DNA from: Pullichristensenella sp002068815
Lineage (GTDB): Bacteria > Bacillota > Clostridia > Christensenellales > Aristaeellaceae
Reading direction: 5' to 3'
DNA: 64,000 nucleotides
Assembly (NCBI GenBank): GCA_040772885.1
Contig: JAXGXF010000001.1
Location: 1 to 64,000, forward strand
The notes under the pieces are model-generated. The model did not search any database. It saw only the letters and a list, made by a program, of their open reading frames with translations, and was not told where the DNA came from. The stretch's first letter is position 1. Every line of letters begins with the position of its first letter. Below, one piece after another: positions 8,356 to 16,506 of the stretch. The position numbers and the translations under genes are program-made.

Positions 8356-11300
8356 ATGAGCGAGCTTTGGCGGGAGCTGATCAGGCGGCAGAATCCGGAA
8401 CTCGCGTCCGCTCTGACGCTTCGGAGGGTCTCCATTTCAAAACAGACGGGCGAGATGACTGTGCGCTTCAACGCGGACAGGCTGTTTTCGCGCGCCGAAT
8501 TCAAGATCGTGCAGCGCGCGATCGCCCAGGCGTTCCCGGCGGTCAACGTGCGCGTGCGGCTCGCGTACCCGGCGCTCAAAGAGGCCGCCGAGCGAGACAT
8601 AGCGAGCGTCTCGGAGCTCCTGATCGAGCTCGTGAAGCACGAAAGCCCCGGCTCCGCGCCGTTTTTGCTGAACAGCAGCACCGACTTCTCGCTTGCGAAC
8701 GGCGTGTTCACCGTGCGCGCGACCGGCGAGGAGGGCGTCAGCTACATGCAGGCGCGAAACGTCGACAAGCTGCTCTCGGACATACTCCGCGAGCTGTTCG
8801 GCATCGAGGCGAGGACCGTCATCGAGGTCGCGGGCAGCGAGCAGAAGCGGCTCCAGCGCATCCGCGAGGAGAGGCTTCGCGAGGAGGCGCGCATGGCCGC
8901 CGAGGCCGCGCGCGAGGTGCGCGACACGCCCCCGGCCAAGAACGGAAACGGCCAGAGGCAGGAAGCCGTCTACGGAAAGCCGATCGCGGACGCGCCGACG
9001 CCGATGAACGAGATGACCGAGGACATCGGCCGCGCGACCGTGATGGGCGAGGTCTCGGGGCTCGAGATTCGCGACGCGAAGAACGGCCAGTCGAAGATCG
9101 TCTGCTTCTCGATGACCGACCGGCTCGGCTCCGTCAACTGCAAGCTGTTTCTGGGTGGCCGGAGGCAACAGGGGGAGGGCTCGGTCGATTCGCAGGCCGA
9201 GGCGCTCCGCGAGGCGCTTAAGGACGGCAACTGGGTCAAGGCGCGCGGCAGCTACCGCTACGACGACTTCAAAAGCGAGATGGTGCTGATGGTGAACGAC
9301 ATCGTCAGCGTTCCCCGGCCCGTGCGCGAGGACACCGCGAGGAGGAAGCGCGTCGAGCTGCACGTACATACGCAGATGAGCTCGATGGACGCGTGCGCGT
9401 CGGCGAAGGACCTGATCCAGCAGGCGGCCCAGTGGGGGCACCCGGCGATCGCGATCACCGACCACGGCGTCGTGCAGGCGTTCCCGGAGGCGTTCACCGC
9501 CGCGAAGAAGGCCGGAATCAAGCTGATCCCCGGCTGCGAGGGGTACCTGATCGAGGATGCGCCGGAGATCGTCAGCTGCTCGGACCGCCGCAAGATCGCG
9601 GACACGGCGTTCGTCGTATTGGACTTCGAGACGACCGGCCTCTATCCGAGCGCGGACGAGATCATCGAGATCGGCGCGGTGCGCATCGAGAAGGGCGTCG
9701 AGGTCGCGGAGTTTAAGCAGCTCGTGAACCCCGGCAGGCCCGTGCCGCCGCGCGTCGTCGAGATCACCGGCATCACGACGTCGATGCTCGCGAACGAGCC
9801 GAAGCTCGAACAGGTGTTTCCCGCGTTCGAGAAATTCCTCGAGGGCGCGGTCTTGGTCGCGCACAACGCGTCGTTCGACATGGCGTTCCTACGGCGCGCA
9901 TTTAAGCGGTTCGGCAAGGAGCTCGAGAACCCGACGATCGACACGCTCGCGCTCGCGCGGAACCTCTACCGGGGGCTTCGCAACCACAAGCTCGCGAGCG
10001 TCTGCAAGCACCTGGGCATTTCGCTCAAAAACGCGCACCGCGCCGTCCACGACGCGCGCGCGACCGGCGAGGTGCTCCTGCGCGCGCTCGCGGAAATGGG
10101 CGCGCAGAGGCTCTCGGACATCAACTCGTCGTTCTGCACGGACGCGGCCGGGCAGTCGCACCACATCGTGCTCTTGGCGAAGAACCAGGTCGGCATGAAA
10201 AACCTGTACCGGCTCGTCAGCGAGGGGCACCTCAATTACTTCCACCGCACGCCCCGCATTCCCCGGAAATTGATCGAGAAATACCGCGAGGGGCTGATCG
10301 TCGGCAGCGCCTGCGAGGCGGGCGAGCTGTTCCGCGCGGTCGTGTCCGGGCAGGACGACCGGACGCTCGAGCGGATCGCAAAATTCTACGACTACCTCGA
10401 AATCCAGCCGATCGCGAACAACGCGTTTCTGCTGCGCGAGGGCGCGGCGAGGGACGAGGACGCGCTGCGCGAGCTGAACCGGCGGATCGTAAACCTCGGC
10501 GACCGGCTCGGCATCCCCATCGCGGCGACCGGCGACGTGCACTTCCTGCACCCGGAGGATTCGATCTACCGCGCGGTGCTGATGGCCTCGAAGGGCTTCG
10601 AAGACGCGGACAGCCAGCCGCCCTTGTACTTCCGCACGACCGATGACATGCTGCAAGAGTTTGCCTACCTCGGGAAGGACGCCGCCTCGCGCGTGGTCGT
10701 CGAGGCGCCGAACCGCATTGCCGACCTCATCGAGGACCCGAAGCTGTTCATCCCGCACCCGGAGGGCAAGGAGACGTTCCAGCCGCACTGGGACGGCGCG
10801 GAGGACGAGCTCCGGGAGATCACGCTGCGCCGCGCGCGCGAGATCTACGGCGAGACCCTCCCTTCGATCGTCCAAAAGCGCATCGACAAGGAGCTCGGCG
10901 CGATCATCGGCTACGGCTTCTCGACGCTGTACATGATCGCGGTGAAGCTCGTCGGAAAGTCGCTCGCGGACGGCTACATCGTCGGCTCGCGGGGATCGGT
11001 CGGCTCGTCGCTCGTCGCGTACCTGTCCGGCATCACCGAGGTCAACTCGCTGCCGCCGCACTACATCTGCCCTTCCTGCCGGCACTGCGAGTTCGACGTA
11101 TCGAAGCTCGGAAAGACCGGCCTCGACCTGCCCGCGAGGGACTGCCCCGAGTGCGGGCACAGGATGGGAAAGGACGGGTTCAACATACCGTTCGAGGTGT
11201 TCCTGGGCTTCAAGGGCAACAAGGTGCCCGACATCGACCTGAACTTCTCCGGCATTTACCAGCCGACCGCCCACAACTACGTCAAGGAGCTGTTCGGGCC

Positions 11301-12669
11301 CGACTACGTGTTCCGCGCGGGCACGATCGGGACCATCGCCGAAAAGACGGCCTACGGCTACGTGCTCAAATACATGGAGGAGCGGAACCTGAGCTTCACG
11401 AACGCCGAAAAGGAGCGGCTCGCGCGCGGCATCACCGGCGTCAAGCGCACGACCGGGCAGCACCCCGCGGGCATGGTCGTGCTGCCGGTGGACTACGAAA
11501 TCTACCAGTTCACGCCGATCCAGCACCCGGCGGACGACACGGAATCGGAGACCGTCACGACGCACTTCGACTTCGGCTCGATGCACGACGTGCTGGTCAA
11601 GCTCGACATACTCGGCCACGACGACCCGACGATGCTGCGCAGGTTGCAGGACCTGACCGGCATCGCACCGGCCGACGTGCCGCTGAACGACCCCGAGGTG
11701 TTCTGGAAAATCCTCTCGCTGTTTTCGTCGCCGGAGGCGCTGGGGCTTTCGGAGGACGCGCTCGGCACGCCGACGGGCACGCTCGGCATCCCGGAGTTCG
11801 GCACGCGGTTCGTGCGCAATATGCTCGTCGAGACGCGGCCGCGGTCGATGGAGGAACTGATCCGCATCTCGGGCCTCTCGCACGGCACCGACGTCTGGGT
11901 CGGCAACACGCAGGATCTCGTGCACCAGGGCGTGCCGCTGGGCGATTGCATCTGCACGCGCGACGACATCATGAACGCGCTGATCGACCTGGGCGTCGAC
12001 CCGGAGGTCGCGTTCAAGACGATGGAGTCGGTTCGAAAGGGCAAGGGGCTCGAACCTTTCATGGAGGAGGCAATCGGACAGGTCGCCGCGCCGGACTGGT
12101 ACATAGGCAGCTGCAAGAAGATCAAGTACATGTTCCCGAAGGCGCACGCGGTCGCCTACGTGCTGATGGCGCTTCGGATCGCGTACTTCAAGATATTTTA
12201 CCCGGCTGCGTACTACGCGTGCTTCCTCATGCGAAACGCGGATGCGTTCGACGCGACGCGCATGGTCGCGCGCGACATAACCGTGCTTCGCGCGATGATG
12301 GAGGAGATCGACGGCCTCGAGCGGCAGGAGCGCGAGCGCAAGGAGAACGAGTACGCGCTGCTCGAAAGCCTCGTCGAGATGAATCTGCGCGGCGTTTGCC
12401 TGCGCCCGGTCGACCTGTACAAGTCGCACGCGACCGACTTCCTGCTGACGGACGGCGAAATCCTGCCGCCGATCTCGTCGCTGCCGGGCGTCGGGCAGCA
12501 GGCCGCCGAGGGGCTCGCCCGCGCGCGCGAGGCGGGGCCGTTCCTCTCGCAGGACGACATGCAGCGCAGGAAGGTCGCGAAGTCCACCGTCGAGGCGCTC
12601 AAGCTCGCAGGATGCCTGAACGGGCTCCCGGAGAGCAGTCAGGTCACGCTGTTCGAGTTCGGAATATAG
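8356..12669 (+). CDS. polC: DNA polymerase III alpha subunit, PolC type
   Basis: Main replicative polymerase of Bacillota, with built-in proofreading. The 1437-residue protein carries an N-terminal domain, an OB fold (about 235-325), a PHP domain opening at about residue 331 (HVHTQMSSMDA) that is interrupted by a DnaQ-like 3'-5' exonuclease (VLDFETTGL at about 419), and the polymerase palm with PDIDLNF near 958. Zinc-finger cysteines CPSC and CPEC lie around 900-935. The ATG at 8356 follows AAAGGA. Last gene of the frr-polC cluster. PolC rather than DnaE alone is a marker for the phylum. Confidence 0.98.
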   Translation: MSELWRELIRRQNPELASALTLRRVSISKQTGEMTVRFNADRLFSRAEFKIVQRAIAQAFPAVNVRVRLAYPALKEAAERDIASVSELLIELVKHESPGSAPFLLNSSTDFSLANGVFTVRATGEEGVSYMQARNVDKLLSDILRELFGIEARTVIEVAGSEQKRLQRIREERLREEARMAAEAAREVRDTPPAKNGNGQRQEAVYGKPIADAPTPMNEMTEDIGRATVMGEVSGLEIRDAKNGQSKIVCFSMTDRLGSVNCKLFLGGRRQQGEGSVDSQAEALREALKDGNWVKARGSYRYDDFKSEMVLMVNDIVSVPRPVREDTARRKRVELHVHTQMSSMDACASAKDLIQQAAQWGHPAIAITDHGVVQAFPEAFTAAKKAGIKLIPGCEGYLIEDAPEIVSCSDRRKIADTAFVVLDFETTGLYPSADEIIEIGAVRIEKGVEVAEFKQLVNPGRPVPPRVVEITGITTSMLANEPKLEQVFPAFEKFLEGAVLVAHNASFDMAFLRRAFKRFGKELENPTIDTLALARNLYRGLRNHKLASVCKHLGISLKNAHRAVHDARATGEVLLRALAEMGAQRLSDINSSFCTDAAGQSHHIVLLAKNQVGMKNLYRLVSEGHLNYFHRTPRIPRKLIEKYREGLIVGSACEAGELFRAVVSGQDDRTLERIAKFYDYLEIQPIANNAFLLREGAARDEDALRELNRRIVNLGDRLGIPIAATGDVHFLHPEDSIYRAVLMASKGFEDADSQPPLYFRTTDDMLQEFAYLGKDAASRVVVEAPNRIADLIEDPKLFIPHPEGKETFQPHWDGAEDELREITLRRAREIYGETLPSIVQKRIDKELGAIIGYGFSTLYMIAVKLVGKSLADGYIVGSRGSVGSSLVAYLSGITEVNSLPPHYICPSCRHCEFDVSKLGKTGLDLPARDCPECGHRMGKDGFNIPFEVFLGFKGNKVPDIDLNFSGIYQPTAHNYVKELFGPDYVFRAGTIGTIAEKTAYGYVLKYMEERNLSFTNAEKERLARGITGVKRTTGQHPAGMVVLPVDYEIYQFTPIQHPADDTESETVTTHFDFGSMHDVLVKLDILGHDDPTMLRRLQDLTGIAPADVPLNDPEVFWKILSLFSSPEALGLSEDALGTPTGTLGIPEFGTRFVRNMLVETRPRSMEELIRISGLSHGTDVWVGNTQDLVHQGVPLGDCICTRDDIMNALIDLGVDPEVAFKTMESVRKGKGLEPFMEEAIGQVAAPDWYIGSCKKIKYMFPKAHAVAYVLMALRIAYFKIFYPAAYYACFLMRNADAFDATRMVARDITVLRAMMEEIDGLERQERERKENEYALLESLVEMNLRGVCLRPVDLYKSHATDFLLTDGEILPPISSLPGVGQQAAEGLARAREAGPFLSQDDMQRRKVAKSTVEALKLAGCLNGLPESSQVTLFEFGI

Positions 12670-12700
12670 CGCGCGCCGAAGGGAATTTTTCTTAAAACCG

Positions 12701-12725
12701 GGAACCTTTTCCTGCCGGGCGCGTC
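12701..12725 (+). promoter_or_regulatory. candidate ECF-sigma promoter of the Cys/His-repeat protein gene
   Basis: GGAACC (12701-12706) and CGTCTA (12722-12727) match the shape of ECF promoters: GAACCT is separated from TCTATA by 16 nt, the same geometry as E. coli sigma-E sites (GAACTT, 16 nt, TCTGA). No TTGACA-like -35 box is present at the right distance, unlike most promoters in this window. Similarity by eye only. Confidence 0.5.
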
Positions 12726-12763
12726 TATATAAAGGTTCCATGGAATTTTGGAGGTGGAAGGAC

Positions 12764-14002
12764 ATGAGGAAGACCCTGGCATTCTGTCTTGTGTTGCTGC
12801 TCGCGCTCTTGGGCGTCGCGCACGCGGAGTCGGCGGCGGAGGAAGCGCCGCTCGCCGTTCTGGTCGCCCGCCTGGAGGCCGACGGGAGCTACAGCTACGC
12901 GCTTCTCGGCGAGGGCGACGGCACCGAGGCGTTCGCGAGCCTCGCCGGCGAGGGGGAGACCTATGAGGAGCGGTTCGCCGCGCTCTGGGAGGCCGTATCG
13001 AAGCTCAATCCGGCGCTGTCCGTCGAGGGCGGCGAGGATGTGCTTTCGTTCTCGCTGGGCTTCGGCGCGGACGGAAGCATCGTGCAGGCGAGCCTTGGCG
13101 CGGAGGCGGCTGCGTCGCTCGAGGGCAAGATCGCGTTTGCGATCGTGATCGGCAGCTTCGCGTCAGCGAATCCCGCCGTGACCGGCGAATGCGAGGTCTA
13201 TATATGGGACCTCAGCGGCATCCGCAAGCTCAGCGGCGAGCCTGCCGAGGGCGTCGCGATGGGCCTCTGCCCGAACTGCGGCGGCATCGACGACGGCAGC
13301 GCCGAGCACGACGAGGTCATCAGCAAGTTCTGCAAGGAAGGCCACACGAAGTGCATGGACGATCCTGAGCACTATTGCGACCCGGACGACGGCGGCTGCG
13401 GCAGGACCTACCCCTGCTCGAAGTCGAACAGCCACACGAAGTGCATCAAGTGCGGCAAGCTCTGGTGCTACAAAAAGCACGGCGACCACAAGGAGCTCGC
13501 GTGCGGCCACCGCGGCTGCGAGGTCTACGGCGAGGAAGAGAAGCACGCGAAGTGCCCCGCCTGCGGGGGATACCTCTGCGACGGCAAGGACCACACGCTG
13601 GCTGCGTGCGGGAAGCACCATCTGGGCGCGCAGGGCAATCACGCCAAGGCGACGTGCGGCATCGACGGGCACTTCAACTGCGACGGCAAGGACCACAGCG
13701 GAGCCGCGCCCTGCGGCATATCCGGTCACCTCATCTGCGACGGCCTCGATCACTCGGAGGCGAGCTGCGAAATTGACGGCCACTACAACTGCGACGGCAA
13801 GGACCACACGAAGCTCGACTGCGGACACTATGTCTGCGTGGACGGCCCCCATGCGCTGGTACAGGCGCCCTGCAATCTGCCGGGGCACTACGTGTGCGTC
13901 GGCGTGCATGACCAGGCCATCTGCGGCGTTCAGGGCCACTACGTGTGCGATAACAGGTTCCACGATCTCATAATTTGCAACCTCCCGTCCCCGCCCGTCT
14001 AA
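12764..14002 (+). CDS. exported Cys/His-rich tandem-repeat protein, unknown function
   Basis: I do not recognise a named family. The 412-residue product has a clear Sec signal peptide (basic start, LVLLLALLGVAHA, cleavage near residue 21) and an N-terminal domain of about 135 residues without cysteine clusters. The rest is extraordinary: about 30 Cys and many His. First come zinc-ribbon-like pairs (CPNC, CIKC, CPAC), then about six tandem units of 16-18 residues with the pattern C-x3-G-H-Y-x-C-D-G-x-D-H, ending in PSPPV with no sortase motif. The ATG at 12764 is set by GGAGGT at 12750-12755; an ATG at 12740 lacks a site. Metal binding or disulfide-rich surface protein are both possible. Expression appears ECF-controlled. 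Confidence 0.8.
   Translation: MRKTLAFCLVLLLALLGVAHAESAAEEAPLAVLVARLEADGSYSYALLGEGDGTEAFASLAGEGETYEERFAALWEAVSKLNPALSVEGGEDVLSFSLGFGADGSIVQASLGAEAAASLEGKIAFAIVIGSFASANPAVTGECEVYIWDLSGIRKLSGEPAEGVAMGLCPNCGGIDDGSAEHDEVISKFCKEGHTKCMDDPEHYCDPDDGGCGRTYPCSKSNSHTKCIKCGKLWCYKKHGDHKELACGHRGCEVYGEEEKHAKCPACGGYLCDGKDHTLAACGKHHLGAQGNHAKATCGIDGHFNCDGKDHSGAAPCGISGHLICDGLDHSEASCEIDGHYNCDGKDHTKLDCGHYVCVDGPHALVQAPCNLPGHYVCVGVHDQAICGVQGHYVCDNRFHDLIICNLPSPPV
13655..13984 (+). repeat. tandem Cys/His protein repeats
   Basis: The 3' part of the gene encodes about six degenerate repeats of 16-18 codons, each with Cys-x3-Gly-His-aromatic-x-Cys and a following His. The best copies share GHxNCDGKDH. DNA identity between copies is partial, so this is an old protein-level repeat rather than a recent microsatellite. 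Confidence 0.7.
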
Positions 14003-14016
14003 CCCGACGTTCCGCG

Positions 14017-14043
14017 GCGCGCCCTTCGGGGCGCGCTTTTTTT
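14017..14043 (+). terminator. terminator after the Cys/His-repeat gene
   Basis: An 8-bp GC stem (14017-14024 with 14029-14036) closed by a TTCG tetraloop is followed by seven T residues. Confidence 0.93.
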
Positions 14044-14052
14044 GAGGGCGCG

Positions 14053-14081
14053 TTGACATGGAAAATTCTGTGTTGTATACT
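14053..14081 (+). promoter_or_regulatory. sigma-A promoter of the 14122 gene
   Basis: Consensus TTGACA (14053-14058), 17-nt spacer, TATACT (14076-14081), starting 10 nt after the preceding terminator. Confidence 0.9.
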
Positions 14082-14121
14082 GGAAGCACGGATTAAGGAT
14101 GGGGGAACGGAGGGGGAACGC

Positions 14122-15354
14122 ATGGGCGCAAGGAGGGTTCTCGCCGCGCTGACCGCATTCGCGCTGCTGCTGGGCGGAGCGATTGCGGAGGGGAAGTGGA
14201 GCGTCGCGCCGCCGAAGGAGGAAGCCGCGTTTGACGGGGCGCACTACACCGCGAAGGGGCGACTCAGCGCGGAGGTCGAGGTCGCGCCCGGCGGACACGA
14301 ACCGTCCGCGGCGGTGGGCTATGAATTCGAGCTTTCCGTGCGCGAGGCCGCGGACGGCTGGAACGCGGAGCTGGTCCTCGACCAACTCCTGACGTTCACC
14401 GGCAAGGAGCCCGCGCTTTCGAGCCGTATCGAGGCGTCGCTTTCGATCGGCACCGCGGGCGGGAGCGGGCTTCTGAAGTACACTTCGATCGATTCGCTGG
14501 GCAATCCGAAGTTTGAACGGCGATATTCCGCCGCGCTGGACGAGGATTTTCGGCTGACCGTGCGCGACGACTCGACCGGCGAGGTGATCCTCGACAGCGG
14601 GTCGGGGGCAATGATCGGTCCGTCCGCCGCCGCGAACCTCGCGGCGTGGGCCGGGGCGCATCCGGAGCTCGAGCAGAGCGTGCGGAAGGCGTTCGGACCG
14701 CTCGTCAACAAGCTCGAGGGGTTCCTGTTCGGCAATGTCGATTCCGCCGTCGTCCACATGCGCGAGCTGGCGCTCCCGATCGCGCAGTTCTTCGGCGACC
14801 CGCAGGTGGACCGCGCGCTCGAGGCGCTCGGCATGCCGGAGCTGCCGATCCCGCACATCTCCCTGCTCGAGCTACTCGACGCGGCGAACGGGGTATTCGA
14901 GTTCAGCAGGTTGGAAAACGGCGACGTGTCGGTCGTCTATTGCTCGCAGGGGAGTCCCATGACCTCCGCGTTCAAGGTGGAGGCGGTCATCCACCGGGCG
15001 GGCCTTGACTTCAAGGTTCTCCGCACCGATTACGGCGGCGCCTACGACACGGTCGGTGCGGGCGAAATCGACCTGTCCGACGGCCTGCACTTCGCCATCG
15101 AGGACTACGGCTTCGGGGCATTCCTGTACCTGGACGCGTCGGCCGGCGAGATGAGCGACACCAGGCAGGCATTCGACGCGCGCGCGGCGTACAAGCTGGA
15201 GACATACGACGACCCGACGCTCCTGCTGCTGCACTTCGAAAACGCGATCGACGCGCCGGCCGGCACCGCGCGCACCGACGCGACGCTTCGCGCGGTCGAG
15301 GCCGAATCCACGACCACGATTGCGCTCGAAATCGACCATACGTTTAAGGAATAG
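14122..15354 (+). CDS. exported protein of unknown function
   Basis: A 410-residue protein with a Sec signal peptide (LAALTAFALLLGGAIA, cleavage near residue 23) and no lipobox. I recognise no domain. The mature part is mostly alternating polar and hydrophobic stretches suggesting beta structure, with a helical middle (about 180-250) and a repeat of strand-like segments towards the end. It has only one Cys in the mature part, in contrast to the Cys-rich neighbour. Start chosen from GGAGGGG at 14109-14115; the longer frame back to 13975 crosses the upstream terminator and promoter. Monocistronic, flanked by terminators. Confidence 0.75.
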   Translation: MGARRVLAALTAFALLLGGAIAEGKWSVAPPKEEAAFDGAHYTAKGRLSAEVEVAPGGHEPSAAVGYEFELSVREAADGWNAELVLDQLLTFTGKEPALSSRIEASLSIGTAGGSGLLKYTSIDSLGNPKFERRYSAALDEDFRLTVRDDSTGEVILDSGSGAMIGPSAAANLAAWAGAHPELEQSVRKAFGPLVNKLEGFLFGNVDSAVVHMRELALPIAQFFGDPQVDRALEALGMPELPIPHISLLELLDAANGVFEFSRLENGDVSVVYCSQGSPMTSAFKVEAVIHRAGLDFKVLRTDYGGAYDTVGAGEIDLSDGLHFAIEDYGFGAFLYLDASAGEMSDTRQAFDARAAYKLETYDDPTLLLLHFENAIDAPAGTARTDATLRAVEAESTTTIALEIDHTFKE

Positions 15355-15364
15355 GGCCCGACGG

Positions 15365-15402
15365 GAAGGGGCAGGGCGGATTCGTGCCGCTCTGCTCCTT
15401 CT
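15365..15402 (+). terminator. probable terminator after the 14122 gene
   Basis: A 15-bp stem with two G-T pairs (15365-15379 with 15387-15401) and a 7-nt loop. The T tract is poor at once (TCTATTG) and a TTTTT appears only 10 nt later, so efficiency is uncertain. Confidence 0.5.
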
Positions 15403-15428
15403 CTATTGTGGTTTTTCTGTGTCGCCGC

Positions 15429-15457
15429 TTGACACAGCGCGCGATCGGTTCTACAAT
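15429..15457 (+). promoter_or_regulatory. sigma-A promoter of the 15569 acetyltransferase gene
   Basis: TTGACA (15429-15434), 17-nt spacer and TACAAT (15452-15457). Confidence 0.88.
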
Positions 15458-15568
15458 TATAAAAATATTCGCGTTTTCACGAAAGATAACACGAAAGGGG
15501 AATGATGTGGGTCGGCGGGCGCTTCGTCCGGGGGCCGGCATGCGCGATTTACGAGGAGGTCTGTGCAA

Positions 15569-16435
15569 ATGAAAACCGTTGGCGACCTGACCCGGGTCGA
15601 GGACAAGGATCATCTGAAGGCGATCGTCTATGAAAACCTGCACCGCTTCGCCCGCTGGGAGACAAACTGCATCTTCGAGCCCGGCGAGGTCGATCGGCTG
15701 CTTCGGCGCGGGAGCCTGTACGCGGGAAGCTGCGGCTCCGGCGCGTATCTTCTCGACGACGAGGGAGACTATTACCGCGTGCACTTCTTCTTTTCCGTCG
15801 ACGACCCGGTCGATTTCGAGCCGATGGACAAGCCGGTGCTCGTCGAATTCCTCGTCGCGCACGGAAAGCGGAGCGATGCGACCGAGCAGATGGAGAAGAA
15901 GTGGATGGACGCGGGCTTTCGGCCGCACGTCGTCGATCTCAAGATGTATTTGTCGCTGAAGGACTATCGGCTCAGGCCGACCGTCGTCGAAAGCGAGGCC
16001 GGGCTATTCGTCGGGCGGCTCGCGACCGATGAGGACGCCGACCAGATCCTCTCGATCTGGGCCGGCGCGCTCGACCGGCTGAACTCCGCAATCCCCGGCC
16101 GGGACGAATTGCTCTACGAGATCGGAATGGGCAACATATTCGTGATGGACAAGGACGGCGAGGTCGCGGCGGCGAACAAGATGGTGATCCGCGGCGGCAT
16201 GGTGTCTACGTGGCTGGGCGCGGTCAAGCCCGAGTACCGGCGCCTGGGCCTCTCGACCGCGATGAAGCAGATGATCTATGGGACCGCGATCGCTCGCGGC
16301 ATCGCCACCTGCTACACCTGGGTCGACCGCGAGAACACGGCGTCCGTCAAGGCGCTCGAAAAGATCGGGTTCCGCTGCCACGGCGAGTGGACCGAGGGCT
16401 TCATACTCGATCCCGCGCCGGCAACCGATATTTAA
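15569..16435 (+). CDS. GNAT-family N-acetyltransferase (two-part)
   Basis: Predicted acetyl-CoA-dependent acetyltransferase of unknown substrate. The C-terminal half of the 288-residue protein (about 150-288) is a GNAT fold: a strand with GAVKPEYRRLGLSTAMKQM in the acetyl-CoA loop, and WVDRENTASVKALEKIGFR at the end. The first 140 residues form a separate acidic domain with no motif I know, perhaps a second degenerate GNAT unit. An in-frame GTG at 15563 is too close to GAGGAGGT (15553-15560), so ATG 15569 is the likely start. No terminator separates it from the pyrG promoter. Confidence 0.8.
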   Translation: MKTVGDLTRVEDKDHLKAIVYENLHRFARWETNCIFEPGEVDRLLRRGSLYAGSCGSGAYLLDDEGDYYRVHFFFSVDDPVDFEPMDKPVLVEFLVAHGKRSDATEQMEKKWMDAGFRPHVVDLKMYLSLKDYRLRPTVVESEAGLFVGRLATDEDADQILSIWAGALDRLNSAIPGRDELLYEIGMGNIFVMDKDGEVAAANKMVIRGGMVSTWLGAVKPEYRRLGLSTAMKQMIYGTAIARGIATCYTWVDRENTASVKALEKIGFRCHGEWTEGFILDPAPATDI

Positions 16436-16446
16436 CCCGCGCGCCA

Positions 16447-16475
16447 TTGTACAGTTCTTTTGCGCATGGTATCAT
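16447..16475 (+). promoter_or_regulatory. sigma-A promoter of pyrG-guaA
   Basis: TTGTAC (16447-16452), 17-nt spacer, TATCAT (16470-16475) with an upstream TG giving an extended -10 box. I see no run of G at the start site of the kind used for CTP-dependent reiterative control of pyrG in Bacillus. Confidence 0.75.
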
Positions 16476-16506
16476 AGCTCCATGTTTTTGATCGGAGTGT
16501 GATTGC

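Noticed and set aside
9889..12765. A 958-codon open frame on the minus strand opposite polC
   Set aside because: It is antisense to a certain gene. Its translation is Arg/Asp/His/Val-rich low complexity, the usual product of the antisense frame of GC-rich coding DNA, and it has no motif or ribosome site.
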